Notes: generated from the sequence alone by a model not told the origin. Positions 23,552 through 35,380 are shown, counted from the stretch's first letter. The stretch is 64,000 nt of DNA from Brachypodium distachyon (GCF_000005505.3 NC_016134.3:28781584-28845583); one strand, 5' to 3'. Numbers and translations: made by a program.

Positions 23552-23843
23552 TAACATCTTGAATACCTTTGTTGGAGATGTTCTTATTTAATTAGAGGGA
23601 ATGAAGAAGTTTTATTTAATCCACCAAAACATCACGGGTACACAATACACATTTGCAGAACACTAATAAATAACATATGGTAGTACTTTTTTGTACAGAC
23701 ATGTGGTCTATCAGAGGACCCTCTACAAGATGCATACAAAATACGGAACTCAACGAACGAACAGTTCATCTTGCACCCAGCTACGAGTCTACGATGGACA
23801 ACGGATCGACGAGATCCACCGATCACAACCAAATAACGTTCGC

Positions 23844-24098
23844 TCACCGGCGACGCCCGGTGCGTGCGGCCGTCCTGCCGCCGCCGCCGCCTTTGCCGGC
23901 GCGCACGCAGGAGAAGACCCGGAACGCGCGTGACAGCGTCCCACCGCTCTTGCTCTTCTTCGTCTTGGTCTTCTTCCCCTTGCTCCTGCCCCCGGCCACG
24001 CGCCGCCACAGCGCGCCCAGGGATGGCGTCGACGACGTCCTCCGTCGCGCCGGCCTCGCCGCCGTAGTCTTTTTCTTCCTCTGCCACAGCGACGCCAT
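23844..24098 (-). CDS. Small basic hypothetical protein
   Basis: An 84-codon frame starting MASLWQRKKK and rich in Arg, Lys, Gly and Ser, with no cysteine cluster and no signal peptide. An ATAAATA motif lies about 120 bp upstream on the same strand. The GC-rich coding stretch stands out from the AT-rich flanks. The family was not recognised. Overlapping frames on both strands are also open because of the base composition, so this may be chance or the remains of a gene. Confidence 0.3.
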   Translation of the reverse strand: MASLWQRKKKTTAARPARRRTSSTPSLGALWRRVAGGRSKGKKTKTKKSKSGGTLSRAFRVFSCVRAGKGGGGGRTAARTGRRR

Positions 24099-24455
24099 AA
24101 CTTGCTCGTGCTGTAAGTAAAAAACTTAAGACTTCAAGGTGGTGTACTGTATCCGTGAGAGTAGAGCAGGCCGATTGGATCGATGGTGTGTTTGTGCTCT
24201 TTTCTCTCTGCCTACGATATCGTATTTATCTGCAGCTCCGGGCGCCGGCCATCCGTGGATTCCGGATAGAGCAGCTAGCTTCTTCTTCTTTTTTTGACGC
24301 GTGTGCTTTTGGGTAAGGTCGAGACCTTAATTCTGGTCGACAAACCGGCCGAGCTAGACACGAGGCAGTGGCTACATGCTGTACTATGATTGAGCTGTGG
24401 GAAGGAAAACTATATGTGCCAGAGGTACCGTAGAACACGTTTAATTTAGATATGG
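24099..24455. other. Spacer between the duplication copies
   Basis: Lies between the small minus-strand frame and block A of copy 2. It probably holds the upstream region of that frame. No other feature is seen. Confidence 0.4.
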
Positions 24456-25160
24456 CCGGTTGGGCCGGTGAATTACGTGTAGTCATGGTGCCTGGATAAT
24501 ACCGAGACAACAGGCCGGAGCGGCCCACGTGCACTTGGTCGGCTATTCTCCTTTAGTTTTGCTCCACGTAGCACGTCAACTGTAAGCTATGTACGGAGCA
24601 CGAGAGTTCTGCACAGTGCACACACGTACACTACATACACGCCGACAAGGGACGCTCGATGATGACGACGGATGATCGAGTGATATATACTCGTCCCTTC
24701 GTGCTTTGGATTCACGGATTTTGGGTTTACGTACTCGCACATTCGTTTTATATGGATTTCTATTTTATGCCACCAGTTGAATATGTTGCGTGCATGAACC
24801 AATTAATCGAACTGTATCTGCACAGTCGTTTTATTCTTCTAAATGACCCATTTATTTATTAAACCCAAATTACCATTCATTTTGAATTAACCGCGCGCTG
24901 GGTCATGCAGGTTGCTATCTCGACATTTATTTCACTCCTTATCTCGGCCTAATTCGGCCTAATTGAAATATGTGACTGCTCATTGCGACAAAAGAAGATA
25001 AACTCACGAGAGAAATGGAGTATAAAGAACTGCAGTGCACATGAGTGATAAACTCACGAGAGAAATGGAGTAGAATATAGCACTACAAATTAGTCAAAAG
25101 TCACAGTATATAATGGTCCAAAAGTGTAAAAGTGTACAAGTCTACATCAGTCTAAAAAAT
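24456..25160 (+). repeat. Block A of segmental duplication, copy 2
   Basis: Counterpart of 1-690. It has a local 25-bp duplication (AACTCACGAGAGAAATGGAG twice, about 25002 and 25051) that copy 1 lacks. Confidence 0.8.
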
Positions 25161-25914
25161 ACAGAGACGAAAAACACATAACGCGTTAGTGTAGAAAATG
25201 TGAAACACTTTTAGGCAAGAAACACAGCACAAGCTGGAAATCCATTCTTTTGGAAGGGGCCGGTCTTGACTAATTTCATATATCCTGGTGTTTTAAAAAG
25301 CTTAAGATTCACAGACGTAGCTGTACCATGAATTCTTCGTCGCTTCTAAAAAGCTTGGAACATTGGCTAGCTTGCTATACTTGTTTGCTTGGAGCATATG
25401 CATTCTTGAATGGATCTGGGTGCACAGTGCACTCACTATTAAAAGAAAAAAAACATCTGCTGGTAAGTCACTAAGTCTGATCCCTGATGTACGTGAAGAA
25501 CTAGCCAGTAGTACTGTTTATCACCGACGGCCGGACGAGAACCCCTCCAACATATGTATGCAGTTGCCCTCACTCTTTTTCGATTTTACATGCCTAGCTG
25601 AAGCTTATTTTCCTTTTTAGTTAATGACCTGCATTGACCTGTTGCAATTCCTTTTTGTTAATCAACACCAAAGCAAACTAGAATCCATACTAGAGTTCCT
25701 TTCTCAGAAAGTCTACCTACCTTGACTTGGTTTGAGAAGCAGCTTGTTCAATTTTTCCTCTGCGGAAGCGAAACCTGTTGCCAAGATATAAGCAACGCTA
25801 TGAATTTATTATGTGCGTGCTACGTACACGCAGGAACGGAAATGACGTGACGAAACTTTTTTTCCATAGGTGAGTGGAAGTGTGCGAAACACCTCGTTGG
25901 TGTCCATCCGTTGC
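25161..25914. other. Unassigned sequence between blocks A and B of copy 2
   Basis: This replaces the MULE-bearing stretch of copy 1. An 85-codon frame at 25363-25620 has no recognisable domain. No TE ends were seen. Confidence 0.4.
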
Positions 25915-26039
25915 GACGACTCCCGCACCTACTCCTCCCACTCCCACGCCTCGCTGCCACCTCCCTCCTCCCAAAACGTCATCACGGCCCCTTTCTTCTC
26001 TCCCCACGCAGCGGACCACGCTCCTGCGGCCCGAGACCC

Positions 26040-26840
26040 GGGAGAAGGCTGCAAGGAGGCCGGATCTAAGCTCACGCGCCCTAAGCTCTCTAAGGGGGGT
26101 GCAAGGGGGACAGATATGCACTCCCGCACCCTGAGATCAGCGAGGAGGGGGGCGCAAGGAGGACGTATCTATGCTTGTGCCCCCTTAATATATGCGAGGG
26201 GGCCGCAAGGAGGCCGGATCTTCGCCGGCGCGCCCCGATATCTGCAAGGGGGGCTCAAGGAGGCCGGATCTGCGTTCGCGCACCCTGAGATCTGCTTGAG
26301 GGCCGTAAGAGGAGGCTGGATCTGCGCTCGCATGCCCCAAGATCTGCGAGGGGGCCTCAAGCAGGCCGGATCTGCGCCGGGGCGCCCGAGTTCTGCGAGG
26401 GGGCACAAGGAGGCCGGATCTGCGGTCACGCACCTAGAGTTCTGCGAGGGGGTGCAAGGAGGCCGGATCAGCGCTCGCGTGTCCTGAGATCTGCGAGGGG
26501 GGCACAAGGAGGCCGGATCTGCGCTAGGGCACCCCATGATCTGCTAGGGGGGCGCAAGGAGGCCGGATCTGCGCTGGGGCGCCTCGAGGTCGGCCGAGGG
26601 CGCAAGGAGGCCGAACCTGCACTCGCGCGTCTCGAATTCTGCAAGGAGGGGGCGCAAGGAGGCCAGATCTGCGCTCGCGTGCCCCGAGATCTGCGAGGGG
26701 GCCTCAAGGAGGCTGGATCTGCGCTAGGGCGCGCTGAGATCGGTGAGGGGGCCGCATGGTGGCTAGATCTGCGCTCGCGCGCCCCAATTTATCTGAGGGG
26801 GCTGCAAGGAGGCCCGATCTGCAGCGCGCCCTGAGATCTG
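26040..26840 (+). repeat. GC-rich 50-bp tandem repeat array, copy 2
   Basis: About sixteen units of the same 50-bp family as 7290-7850, with a GGGGCGCAAGGAGGCCGGA-like core and AGATCTGCGAG end. It is larger than copy 1, as expected if unit number changes by unequal exchange. The 5' flank (25915-26039) also matches copy 1 (7070-7290). Confidence 0.9.
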
Positions 26841-27060
26841 TGAGAGGGTGTTGTGCTGCCAAAGGGAGGCTGCCGGATCCGTGCCGCCATGCCTCCCTAT
26901 GGCCCGGATCCAAGCGCGCTGCATCTTCCTATGGCCGGATCAGGAGGCCTGCACATCGCACTTGGCCCTGCGCACCTCCACCACGGCTCGTCTTCATCGT
27001 TCATCGGTTGCCGCTAGGAGAGTGGCGCAAATCGACATGCCGCGAGGAGTCAACGCCGGG
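26841..27060 (+). repeat. Block B of segmental duplication, copy 2 (array flank)
   Basis: Counterpart of 7851-8060, ending at GAGGAGTCAACGCCGGGA. Past it the sequence turns AT-rich and unrelated to copy 1. Confidence 0.8.
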
Positions 27061-27289
27061 AGGTGAGCTTTTTCTTTCTTTTAATTTTCTGCAAAAGCGA
27101 AGTTAAAATGAAATGTTGATAAAAAATTAAAGTTGATAGAATTAGAAGTAGATAAAAGCAACCTTTGACAACTAAAAGTGAGCTTTTTTTATTGTACTCT
27201 GATATTCTAAAAATCGTACCTCGAAGTACAAAGCAAATCTAACTGTTCGTAGCAAAGGATAATTTTGTCATTTTGCAAAGTGTAATTTG

Positions 27290-30200
27290 GATCTTACCCC
27301 GCTGTCGTTTCAATCACTTCGGGAGCGTCCAAAGCCCGCGCCCGATCTCATCGTCCACTCACTGGCCGAGTGCTGGGAAGCACCAATCGAGTCGCAGTGC
27401 GGCCGTTTGGCGCATCGCTAGTGAGGAAGAGAGGACAGCGGCAGCGATGTCCTCCACCCACCCGTTGTAACAGCCCGAGACCAACCCTTTTCCTTTTAAG
27501 CCCTTTTGGACTGTTTTGTAATTTAATTGTTGGCGTCATATGTCATGCTCATGTCATCATAATTGGTTTGCCATGTCATTAGCATCATGTTGCACGAAAT
27601 ATTTTCGCTTGCGCAAAATGTCACTTCTTTTGTGTTGTCGTGTGTTTGTCATTTGTTGTGTTTGCTAAAGCCGAAAACTATTTTTGTACAAATCCTAATT
27701 TGAGTTGGACAAATTATTCCCGGGTTTAATTAGACCTAGCCTCTCGTCTCTTAATTTCTTTCGAAAATCTAAATTGCAAAACCAGTATTTTGTTTGAGGC
27801 TTTTATTGGCCCAAAAGCCCACCTAGCAAACCCTAACCCTAGCTATTTAATCCTTTTTTTTCTTCTCTCTTTTTCTTTCTCTTCCTAATTCTTTTCCTAC
27901 AAGCCGCCGCCGCAAGCCTCCTTCTTCCCCTTCTCTTCTTCTTCCTCACCCCGAGCTCCTCTGCCCCGCGCGCCTCTTCCTCTCTCCCCGCTCCGCCTTG
28001 CTCCTCCACCTCGCGCCGTCAAGCCCACCGCCGGCCGTGCCTCCTCCTGCTCCGCCTCTCTGCCCCGCGCTCGCCCGCGCGCCTCTCTGCCCCGCGCTCG
28101 CCCGCGCGCCTCTCTCCCTCTGCGCCGGAGCCGCCTCCCCATCGGCCGCGTCGCCCGCCTGCCCGCGAGCTCCGCGCGCGCGCCTCCCCCTTTCCTCCTG
28201 CTCCACCCTCCACCGCGCAGCCCGCGCTCCACCACGAGCCGCCTCCACCTCGCCGGCTGCGTCCGGCCCGCGCGCAAATCCCCGTCGCCGCGCCTCCCCT
28301 TCGCTGCGCCTCTCCACCTCGCCACGCCCGCCTGCCTCTGCTCCTCCGTCCACCCTGCCCAGCACGCCGACGTGCCTCTAGCACATCGCCCGCAGGCCTA
28401 GCAAGCCCATCTCCAAGCCCAAATCCAGCAGGCCCGTGGCCTTCTTCTTTTTCTTTCTTTTCTGTTTTTTCTAAAAATGTTTCGCTTATGCGTGGGCCCT
28501 GTTCGTCAGCCGCCTGCTGCTTGCTGCTATTGCCACTGGTGCTTGCTGTTTTGCTACTGTGCTGCTGCTCCGTGTGTGCCGTGTCGCTGCCCAAGTCCGT
28601 GTGAGCGCGTAAAGACCGAAGAACCTCGGAGTCGGAGCCTGGAACGACTACGACCACGACGATTGAACGACTACTTCGCCGCGACGACTACATCACCTAC
28701 GTGAACAGCTACTTCGCCTACGACGACTACGTGTACGACTACCTCGACTACGTCCACTACTTCCTCTACGTCGTGATGCCACACGTGTCCAAGGTATAAC
28801 GAGCGACTGTCCCGTGAACCGACCGTCCCGTGGCGTAGACTCGTAGGTTGCGATCGATGATATGCATGTGTTGTATGCCGTGTATGTACCGATAGTATCG
28901 ATAGTTGCAGGTACCTCGTTGCCTTTGGCATGTGCAGCCCCGACCTAGTCGGATCCTTGTGTTGTTCTTGTTTTAAAGCATGCATCGCACCTATCCATGT
29001 AATTGTCATGCATCCTAATACAACTATAACATTGTTGTGTGTATTTGATCCATTAAACTCTATTCCTTGCATATGGAGTTGTATAGATGCTATGTGTAGA
29101 GTATTCAGACTCCATTTAACTTGGTAATCATATATCAGATTTACGTTCGGATTCCTTAATATGACATGCATCATCCCCATGTCACGCATCATTCTTTGAT
29201 TGCGCATATCAATTAACTTTTGTATCTTGTATGCTTATACTTTTCTTTTATGTGGTGGATTTGCTTCTTCCTCGCTAGTCTTCGATTCCTACGACGACGA
29301 CTACACTTGTGTTCTTCTTTCAGGATTCGTGCTCAATTCTGGGCAATTGAGTACTCCAGGCAAGCAGCCCTTCCTTGACCATGTCGATTATACTTATTGC
29401 TTCTCCCTCAGTCTTGCATTAAGTTACGATCTCAGTCTTGTCACGATGCCTCTAGGTTGCATAGCTTATTAGTCAGCTCTACTTATTGCCCTATGTCTTG
29501 TTACTTGTCCTATTACCATGTCACATGTTTGTTGTTGCCCTACATCTTGTTCATTAGATGTCATGCTTAGTGGCGAGTCTAGTGTCCTTATATCTGGGGT
29601 TCCACAATTGCTACATCCACATGCTACTTTATGTTTTAAATTGCAATTATTAAACTGTGATATGATATTAAATTGTAACAAGGCAACGATGGGAGGACGT
29701 GCTCTAACGCATTGGTGTTTTGTTCCATTGGCGCCGACCTAAGGACTGAGTTCTCGTTTTCGCCGATCCAAAAAACTTCGCGCTAACCGCTCGTGGAAGA
29801 ATATATGGGTTCCCCCTCGGCTTAGTACTCGTTTCATCGCTCTTCCAAGGGCCACATAGTTCGGGCGTTCCATTTGGCATTTGGCATTTGCATGCATTAC
29901 TCGAGTGGCAATAAGGGTTGGACGAACGTGTACGGGTAAATTGGCACACCCTGCAGGAATAAATCTTACGAACGTGTCCGCGGTTATGGACGACTTGGTT
30001 GGTCATTACTTGATCATAGAGAACTTAACCAACTTAATCTCAACCACTTGACTAGTAATTAGGGATTATTTCATGGATATGCTTAAACTGCTTAAGTGTG
30101 AGTGTCCTTTGGATTGCTTCCTCACAGGGTGTTGAGGGGGGTGATATGAGGATTGTGTTGTTTGGTGTTTCGTAAATAGGTTAATCACTTTCTTTTAGTA

Positions 30201-31051
30201 GACGCTTCTCGTCCTCTCATTAGACATTGTTATTAGAGTGTCTCTCCAGATATTGTTGCTGCTGCATAACCCCACCTTATCCCTCCTTCGAGACTTGTTG
30301 CATACTAGCATAGATCTCCCCGTAAGTCTTGCGAGTACTCTGTACTCAGTTGCTTTGCAACGTTGTTTTCTTCAGAGGTTCCAGCAGAGCAGGTGAGCCG
30401 ATAGCTTCTTCTTGGAGCACGACGTTGAATTCGATGTTTAGCCAGGAGATCCAGATCAGGGTTCTAAGACTTGTGGCGGGTTTCCTTCCAGCTTCCAGCC
30501 TCTTCAGGCCATGATGTATTCTTGTCCGTACTCGGGCATAATTCGACTTCCGCTGATGTAATGATGTAATGTTGGGACATGTGTACTCTCCTTGTATGAG
30601 CTTTGTAACTACTCTCTTCTGTAGAGTTTTGTAATGATACTCATGTTCAAAAATCTTGCGATGGGCACTTTAATGCGTGTATGTATTGAGGTGTTTATCG
30701 TAGGTTAAGAACCTGAGGCTTGAATTATGCAAAGGTTAGCAATTTGGGGCTAAATTGTATAATTCCGGTCCCGGGGTCTTACACCCGTCGGCCCATGACG
30801 CCCTTGAACTTTTCCAGGGCCTTCATTTGCATATCGAACTCCTTTGCCGTCCAGCCCATGGCAACCCATGAGACCACACGCAATTGACGGGGTACATCCC
30901 GCTCTCCGTGGCCAGGCCCAACAGGAGGTCCGCTTTGCGCACGAGATGGACGCCACACCGCTCCTCGCGGACTATGGGCTAGATGCATATCTATATACCT
31001 ATCTAAAAAATACGGACCGTTCTCTTCACCATCGTTTGTCAAACTTCCCAA
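27290..31051 (-). pseudogene. Possible mTERF-like gene fragment split by a solo LTR
   Basis: On the minus strand, 31051-30784 encodes a segment with RQLRVVSWV...MQMKALEKFKGVMG. If the LTR at 27466-30783 and one target-site copy are removed, it continues, with a one-step frame change, into WVEDIAAAV-like codons at 27465-27290. The order of a hydrophobic helix, a Lys/Leu helix and a D-I-AAAV helix resembles mTERF repeats of plant organelle proteins, but the match is weak and from memory. There is no start and no full domain. Confidence 0.3.
27466..30783 (+). mobile_element. Solo LTR of a gypsy-type element (3.3 kb)
   Basis: Begins TGTAACAGCC and ends GGTCTTACA, flanked on both sides by the perfect 5-bp duplication CCCGT (27461-27465 and 30784-30788). 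It holds no gag or pol frame, only GC-rich sequence at 27900-28700 with spurious frames on both strands. The TG...CA ends plus intact target duplication and no internal domain indicate LTR-LTR recombination. A small non-autonomous element is less likely because no primer site is seen. Confidence 0.8.
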
Positions 31052-31101
31052 AAAATTTGTGGGCCCTCCAAGATTGCATGTATATTAGGCCTATTAAGCC
31101 A

Positions 31102-31379
31102 GCTGGCCCATTACCGAATTGGACTGGAACTCCGTGAGGGAATCCATCGCCAGCGGGATCGTTACGAGAGTCGGGCAACAACTCCAAATCTGACGAGAAA
31201 AAGATCGCTCCGCCGAAACTCTACGGGAGTCAGAGGCTGGCCCATTACCTGCACCGAATTGGACTGGAACTCCATGAGGGAATCCATCGCCAGTGGGATC
31301 GTTACGAGAGTCGGGCAATAACTCCGAATCTGACGAGAAAAAGATCGCTCCGCCGAAACACTATGGGAGTCGGAAGATG
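31102..31379 (+). repeat. Tandem duplication, about 135-145 bp unit
   Basis: Two units each start near GGCTGGCCCATTACC and contain GGACTGGAACTCC, CGTTACGAGAGTCGGGCAA and GACGAGAAAAAGATCGCTCC. A few substitutions and one 7-bp indel separate them. Confidence 0.85.
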
Positions 31380-31415
31380 AGACCCGATCGGGCACCCACA
31401 GGGCAAGCATTCGAA

Positions 31416-31557
31416 GCCACGGCCGTCCCCTCTGTCCCTCAGGCGCGGCCACGGCTGGTCCCCTCTTCCGTTTCCCAGCCACAGCCGTCCCCTCTATCCC
31501 TCAGGCGCGGCCACGACTGGTCCCCTCTTCCGTTTCCCAGCCACGGCCGTCTCCTCC
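31416..31557 (+). repeat. 62-bp tandem repeat, 2.3 copies
   Basis: GCCACGGCCGTCCCCTCT-led units end CCGTTTCCCA. The second unit differs at about three sites, and a partial third follows. Confidence 0.85.
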
Positions 31558-32603
31558 TAGGGCTAAATTACACGAGTAGATGGTGAATTGTTAGAAGAAG
31601 CTGATAAGACAGACAGTGAGAGACAATGGTGGCGGCGCCTAGGGCATTGTAGAGAGAACAAGATATGATGGCCGAGTGTAGAAAGGGGATGAGATAAGGC
31701 GCCTCAATGCCATTCTTCTGTGAGCCTGACTGAGCGAGAGAGATGCCCAAACAGGCCAAGTTGATGGGTCATTGAGTCATGGGCTATTAGGACAATTTTG
31801 CACTTGGTCTTTATTTTAATTTATAGCATGGTTCATCCGTTAATCCTTATTGCATCAAAGAGTCCGCATCAAAGAGTCCACATTTCGCTAAAAAAAATTA
31901 AAGACTCCACATATTATATAACAAAAATAACATTTATTTAATTAAAATATCAACTGGACGACCCATCAGGTATCCATGGGTATAAACCTATACCCATACC
32001 CTACCCATGACTAATCGGGCGAGCCATCGGTATACCCATGGGCTTTTTTAAAGGGATATTTGGTGATCGTTAAAGAGCAAAGAGAGATTTTGATGCATGT
32101 TTTTTAATGTATCATTTTATTTTGTTGTTCCATTACAAAGCACGGTCATTTCAGCTATATCCAAAAATATTCTTAAGCTCGTTCTATGCTGAGAACATGC
32201 ACACTCGTACTGACGTCGCTATGCACTCACACAGCAATCGTTAAATATGTCAATAGGCAGGCAACATTAGAAGGGAGCCTACGGAAGCAGAACCACTGGC
32301 ATAAAAGCAGAAAAGGAGCTATACATACATGGCTATACATACATGTTTGAGTGATCATCAACCAGAAAAATAAAGAATTAGCATATATGACACAAAATAA
32401 AAATTGTTAGTTTAACACAAGAGGGATATGTGAACAACGCATGCAATGATCAGGCAAATATCAAAAACAAGAACTTGGTTTTTGTTATACCCTATGGCCT
32501 ACGGAGTCTAAAGAACATGCCATGTGTTGATTATCTGTTGTTGTATAGACATATTCAAATGGACAGTATGTAGCAACACCCAGTGTCGATTTCTAACAGT
32601 TCG
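31558..32603. other. Intergenic sequence
   Basis: AT-rich, with no gene seen. ACCCATGGGTAT-type inverted motifs cluster at 31965-32045, and AGGTATCCATGG recurs in degenerate form. Confidence 0.4.
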
Positions 32604-32921
32604 GGGCCTCTTTGATTCGCAGGATAGGAAAAATACAGGAATAGGAAAACCGTAGGATTGCAATGTCATGGCCATTTGAAACCTACAGGATTATGGTTAG
32701 ACCAATGTTATTTTGTTTGATTGAGCACACGAAAAACAAAGGAATTTGAAAAAGAGATTGGAGTGGATGGAAAAATTCCTATGAAATGTAGTGCAATCAA
32801 ATCCTTAGGAAAAAATTTCATGGGATTCAATCCTACAAATCAATCAACTCATATAGGAAAAAATCCTAAGGATTCAAATCCTCCAAAATCCCTATAAAAA
32901 TCCTTTGAATCAAACGAGCCC
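32604..32921. mobile_element. MITE with GGGCC...TTTGATTC ends
   Basis: Terminal inverted repeats GGGCCTCTTTGATTC and GAATCAAACGAGCCC. The interior is rich in AGGATT/AATCCT motifs, typical of the common grass MITEs with GGGCCTGTTTGG-like ends. The target duplication is not clear. Confidence 0.65.
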
Positions 32922-33119
32922 TCAATGGACTTGCACCCATTAGTAAACCCCCTTCCTAAATGACTTAAGCCGCTGGACCATGAAGAGACCCAGGTGTGGA
33001 CAGGAATCTCACATTACTGTCCTCAACAAATCATAGGACCGTTTATGTCGCCACTCTTTGATTCTGGAGCTAAGGGAAGTTGATTACTTGTTCCCAACAC
33101 CCATGATGAACCACTATCG

Positions 33120-34027
33120 ATCGTCTTCCTCTTCCAAAACTGGGAAGTGCCTTTTCTCTGCCACGACAAGGAAACCAAGCCAACCAACACCTTCTGTTGC
33201 CGACATAACTATGATGTGCTCGATCTCGGCACACATATCACTGGCGCCAGTATCAAATTTAGGGTCCACTTTCCTAGATCAAACTCAAGGATGCCAGCCA
33301 GAGTATCAATAAGTAACCAGTAAAGAGAGTCCCCAACAAGGATAGCAGGCCTACCTAGAAGAATCCCAACGAGCCCAGCAACATCGGAGGGCGGCATAGA
33401 CACGAAATCACACCCCGGCCATACGCCTGTCTTCATTGAGTAAATGTAGGTGAGCAATCGTGCATGTTGCCTCTCGAGGATGCCTACCGTGACCACCTTG
33501 AAGTGGTGCAATAGTTCGTCGTCGTCGTTGTCTCTCCGTCTCCGGCAACGATCCACCAACCCGTTGATCATGGTTACATATTTTCCCATCCCCAGGAGCA
33601 TGGTTCTTCGCTCCGACTCGGTTCTGGGAGGAATATCGATGTGGTACTCATCGTTGTTCCCACACCAAGAAGTTGTTCCAAGCTAGTCAAGTGGAGTATT
33701 AATTAGCATGTTGCCATGACGGCTATGAGGAGATTGATCAAGCGGTCTCGATTGTGGAAGTGCAAGTGAGACACATGGTAGAGAGCACCCAGGGAAGGGC
33801 TTGTAGGAACGAAGGAGGTTCCTCATCATCGTCGGTCGTCATCGAAGAAGAGAACGAAGATGGGAGAGAGTTCCAACGCTAGTGGAAGCGGAAGTGGTCG
33901 ACGAAGCCACAATCAGAGACGAGGCTAACGCTTGGAGACGAGAGAGGCAGGTGGGAACGAGGACCTTTGCGGCTAGGTGGAGGAGGATCTCATATAGTAG
34001 GTTATCATCGTCCAGCGGCACCACCAT
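33120..34027 (-). pseudogene. F-box protein pseudogene, minus strand
   Basis: The start region encodes MVVPLDDDNLLYEILLHL, the beginning of a grass-type F-box. A frameshift just after it puts the rest (LVSDCGFVDHF) in another frame, with further stops to about 33700. The C-terminal half reappears as an open frame at 33601-33209 with AILVGDSLYWLL and GILEFDLG, followed in another frame by GVGWLGF-like codons to about 33120. In the family, the F-box recruits substrates to SCF ubiquitin ligases. Here the gene is broken. Its start lies 5 bp from the start of a related gene on the other strand. Confidence 0.65.
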
Positions 34028-34032
34028 TGTCG

Positions 34033-35115
34033 ATGACGACTGCGCTGCTGGATGACAACAGTCTCCTCTGTGAGATCCCCCTCTGCCTTTGTCCTTGCTC
34101 CCACATGGCTCCCTCGTCTCCAAGCGCAAGCCAACGCCTCTGATCACGGCTTCATCCTCCACTTCCACTTCAACCATCAGCGCAACTCTCCAATCTTCGG
34201 TCCCTTCATCAAGGATAGGGTTACAAGTGGGAGCCCACTTAAGTCTCACTTCTAGTGCAATCTTTCAATTTTAGTTCAAATTTTGAGTCAAGATTTTGAA
34301 CTAGAAAATCTCAAATGAACTAGAAGTAGAACTTAGGTGGGCTCCCACTTGCAACCCTAATCAAGGTCTAGCGACGACAAGGAATCTCCTTGGTGCCTAT
34401 AGGCCCTACCCTGGATGCTCCCATTAGTGTCAAACTCGATCTGGGGCTCTTCCCTAGCTTCCACTTAGTTGACCAAGATCACTTCAATGTCCTCAGCTGC
34501 CACCGTGGCTGCGCGTTCATCCTCTATCTGACCTGGAACCAGTTCTTGATGTGGGTTCTCATAAACAGTCATTAGTACTACATCGATGTTGCTCCCCGAG
34601 TGGAGACAAGGTGACGAACCATGCTCTATTTTCTCGGGGATGGGAACAGATATAGCCATGATCAATGGGGCAATGCTTCACGCACTGTCAGAGACAGGGA
34701 CGACAATGATTGTGAACAATGCCACAACTTCAAGGTGCTTGTGGTAAGCATCAACAGGAGACAACATACATGATTGTTCGTTGCGTTTGCTCGTCGGATA
34801 CTAGCGTATCGGATGATTTCGTCTCGACACCGCCTCTAGTTGAGGATATTGGGCTGTTTGGGGTTCCTTCGGGCACGGCTGATGTTCTTCTTGTGGATTC
34901 TCTTCACTGGTTCCTTATTACTCTAACTAGCATCCTTGAGTTCGATCTCGGCATACATTACCCTAAATTTCAAACCGACGCCGGTGGATATGTACGCCAA
35001 TTGCCAAGAGCATCAACTACATCATGGTTATGCTCGCAGAGGAAGGTGTTGGTTAGCTTGGTTTCCTTGCCGTGGCAGACAAAGGCACCGCCCAATTCTT
35101 GAACAGGAAGACAAC
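34033..35115 (+). pseudogene. F-box protein pseudogene, plus strand
   Basis: The start encodes MTTALLDDNSLLCEI, a degenerate F-box beginning. After a frameshift comes ASDHGFILHFHF...FGPFIKDR, equivalent to the segment after the F-box in the family. A MITE (34218-34357) then interrupts. Beyond it LVDQDHFNVLSCHRG is recognisable, and the C-terminal VDSLHWFLITL...ILEFDL segment lies in 34840-34960, with more frame breaks. The last 340 bp are strongly similar to 8074-8420. Not functional as read. Confidence 0.65.
34218..34357. mobile_element. 140-bp MITE inside the F-box pseudogene
   Basis: 27-bp terminal inverted repeats: GGGTTACAAGTGGGAGCCCA at the left, and its near-perfect inverse ending GCTCCCACTTGCAACCC at the right. 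TA flanks both ends. It sits inside the coding stretch just after the FIKDR codons. Superfamily not assigned. Confidence 0.75.
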
Positions 35116-35266
35116 TGATAGTGCTTCATTATGTGGTCCCGACTCTTTCTTGTGCTTGAATTTGTGCATTTCTAAAGAGTGGTTAAATTTATATTAGTAT
35201 GCATTCATGTTGCATATTAAGTGTCACAACTTTGCATGTAGATGTACCATGTTAAATAATATAATA

Positions 35267-35380
35267 CTCCCTCCGTTCCATATTAAGTGTCACAACTTTG
35301 CATGTATGTAGACGCGTTTTAGTGTGTAAATACATGCATATTTAGACAAATTTACGACACTTAATATCAGACTGATGGAG
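35267..35380. mobile_element. Stowaway MITE
   Basis: 114 bp, CTCCCTCCGTTCC and inverted CTCCATCAG ends, with a TA duplication. A 28-bp stretch starting CATATTAAGTGTCACAACTT occurs in it and again just outside at about 35211, so a partial duplication of the element's interior adjoins it. Confidence 0.8.

Larger units (their letters stand above)
23123..23583. mobile_element. Tourist-like MITE with nested insertions
   Basis: Ends GAGCATCC...AAAGGTGTTAC and, inverted, GAACATCTCC...AAGATGTTAC. A 3-bp TTA flanks both sides (23120-23122 and 23584-23586), as in PIF/Harbinger-type MITEs. It contains a 69-bp tandem duplication (23271-23408) and a Stowaway (23439-23551). Confidence 0.75.

Noticed and set aside
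25363..25620. 85-codon frame in copy 2 between blocks A and B
   Set aside because: No domain, no composition signal and no counterpart in copy 1.
28019..28657. 212-codon minus-strand frame rich in Arg and Gly
   Set aside because: It lies inside the solo LTR in very GC-rich DNA where several frames on both strands are open; no domain.
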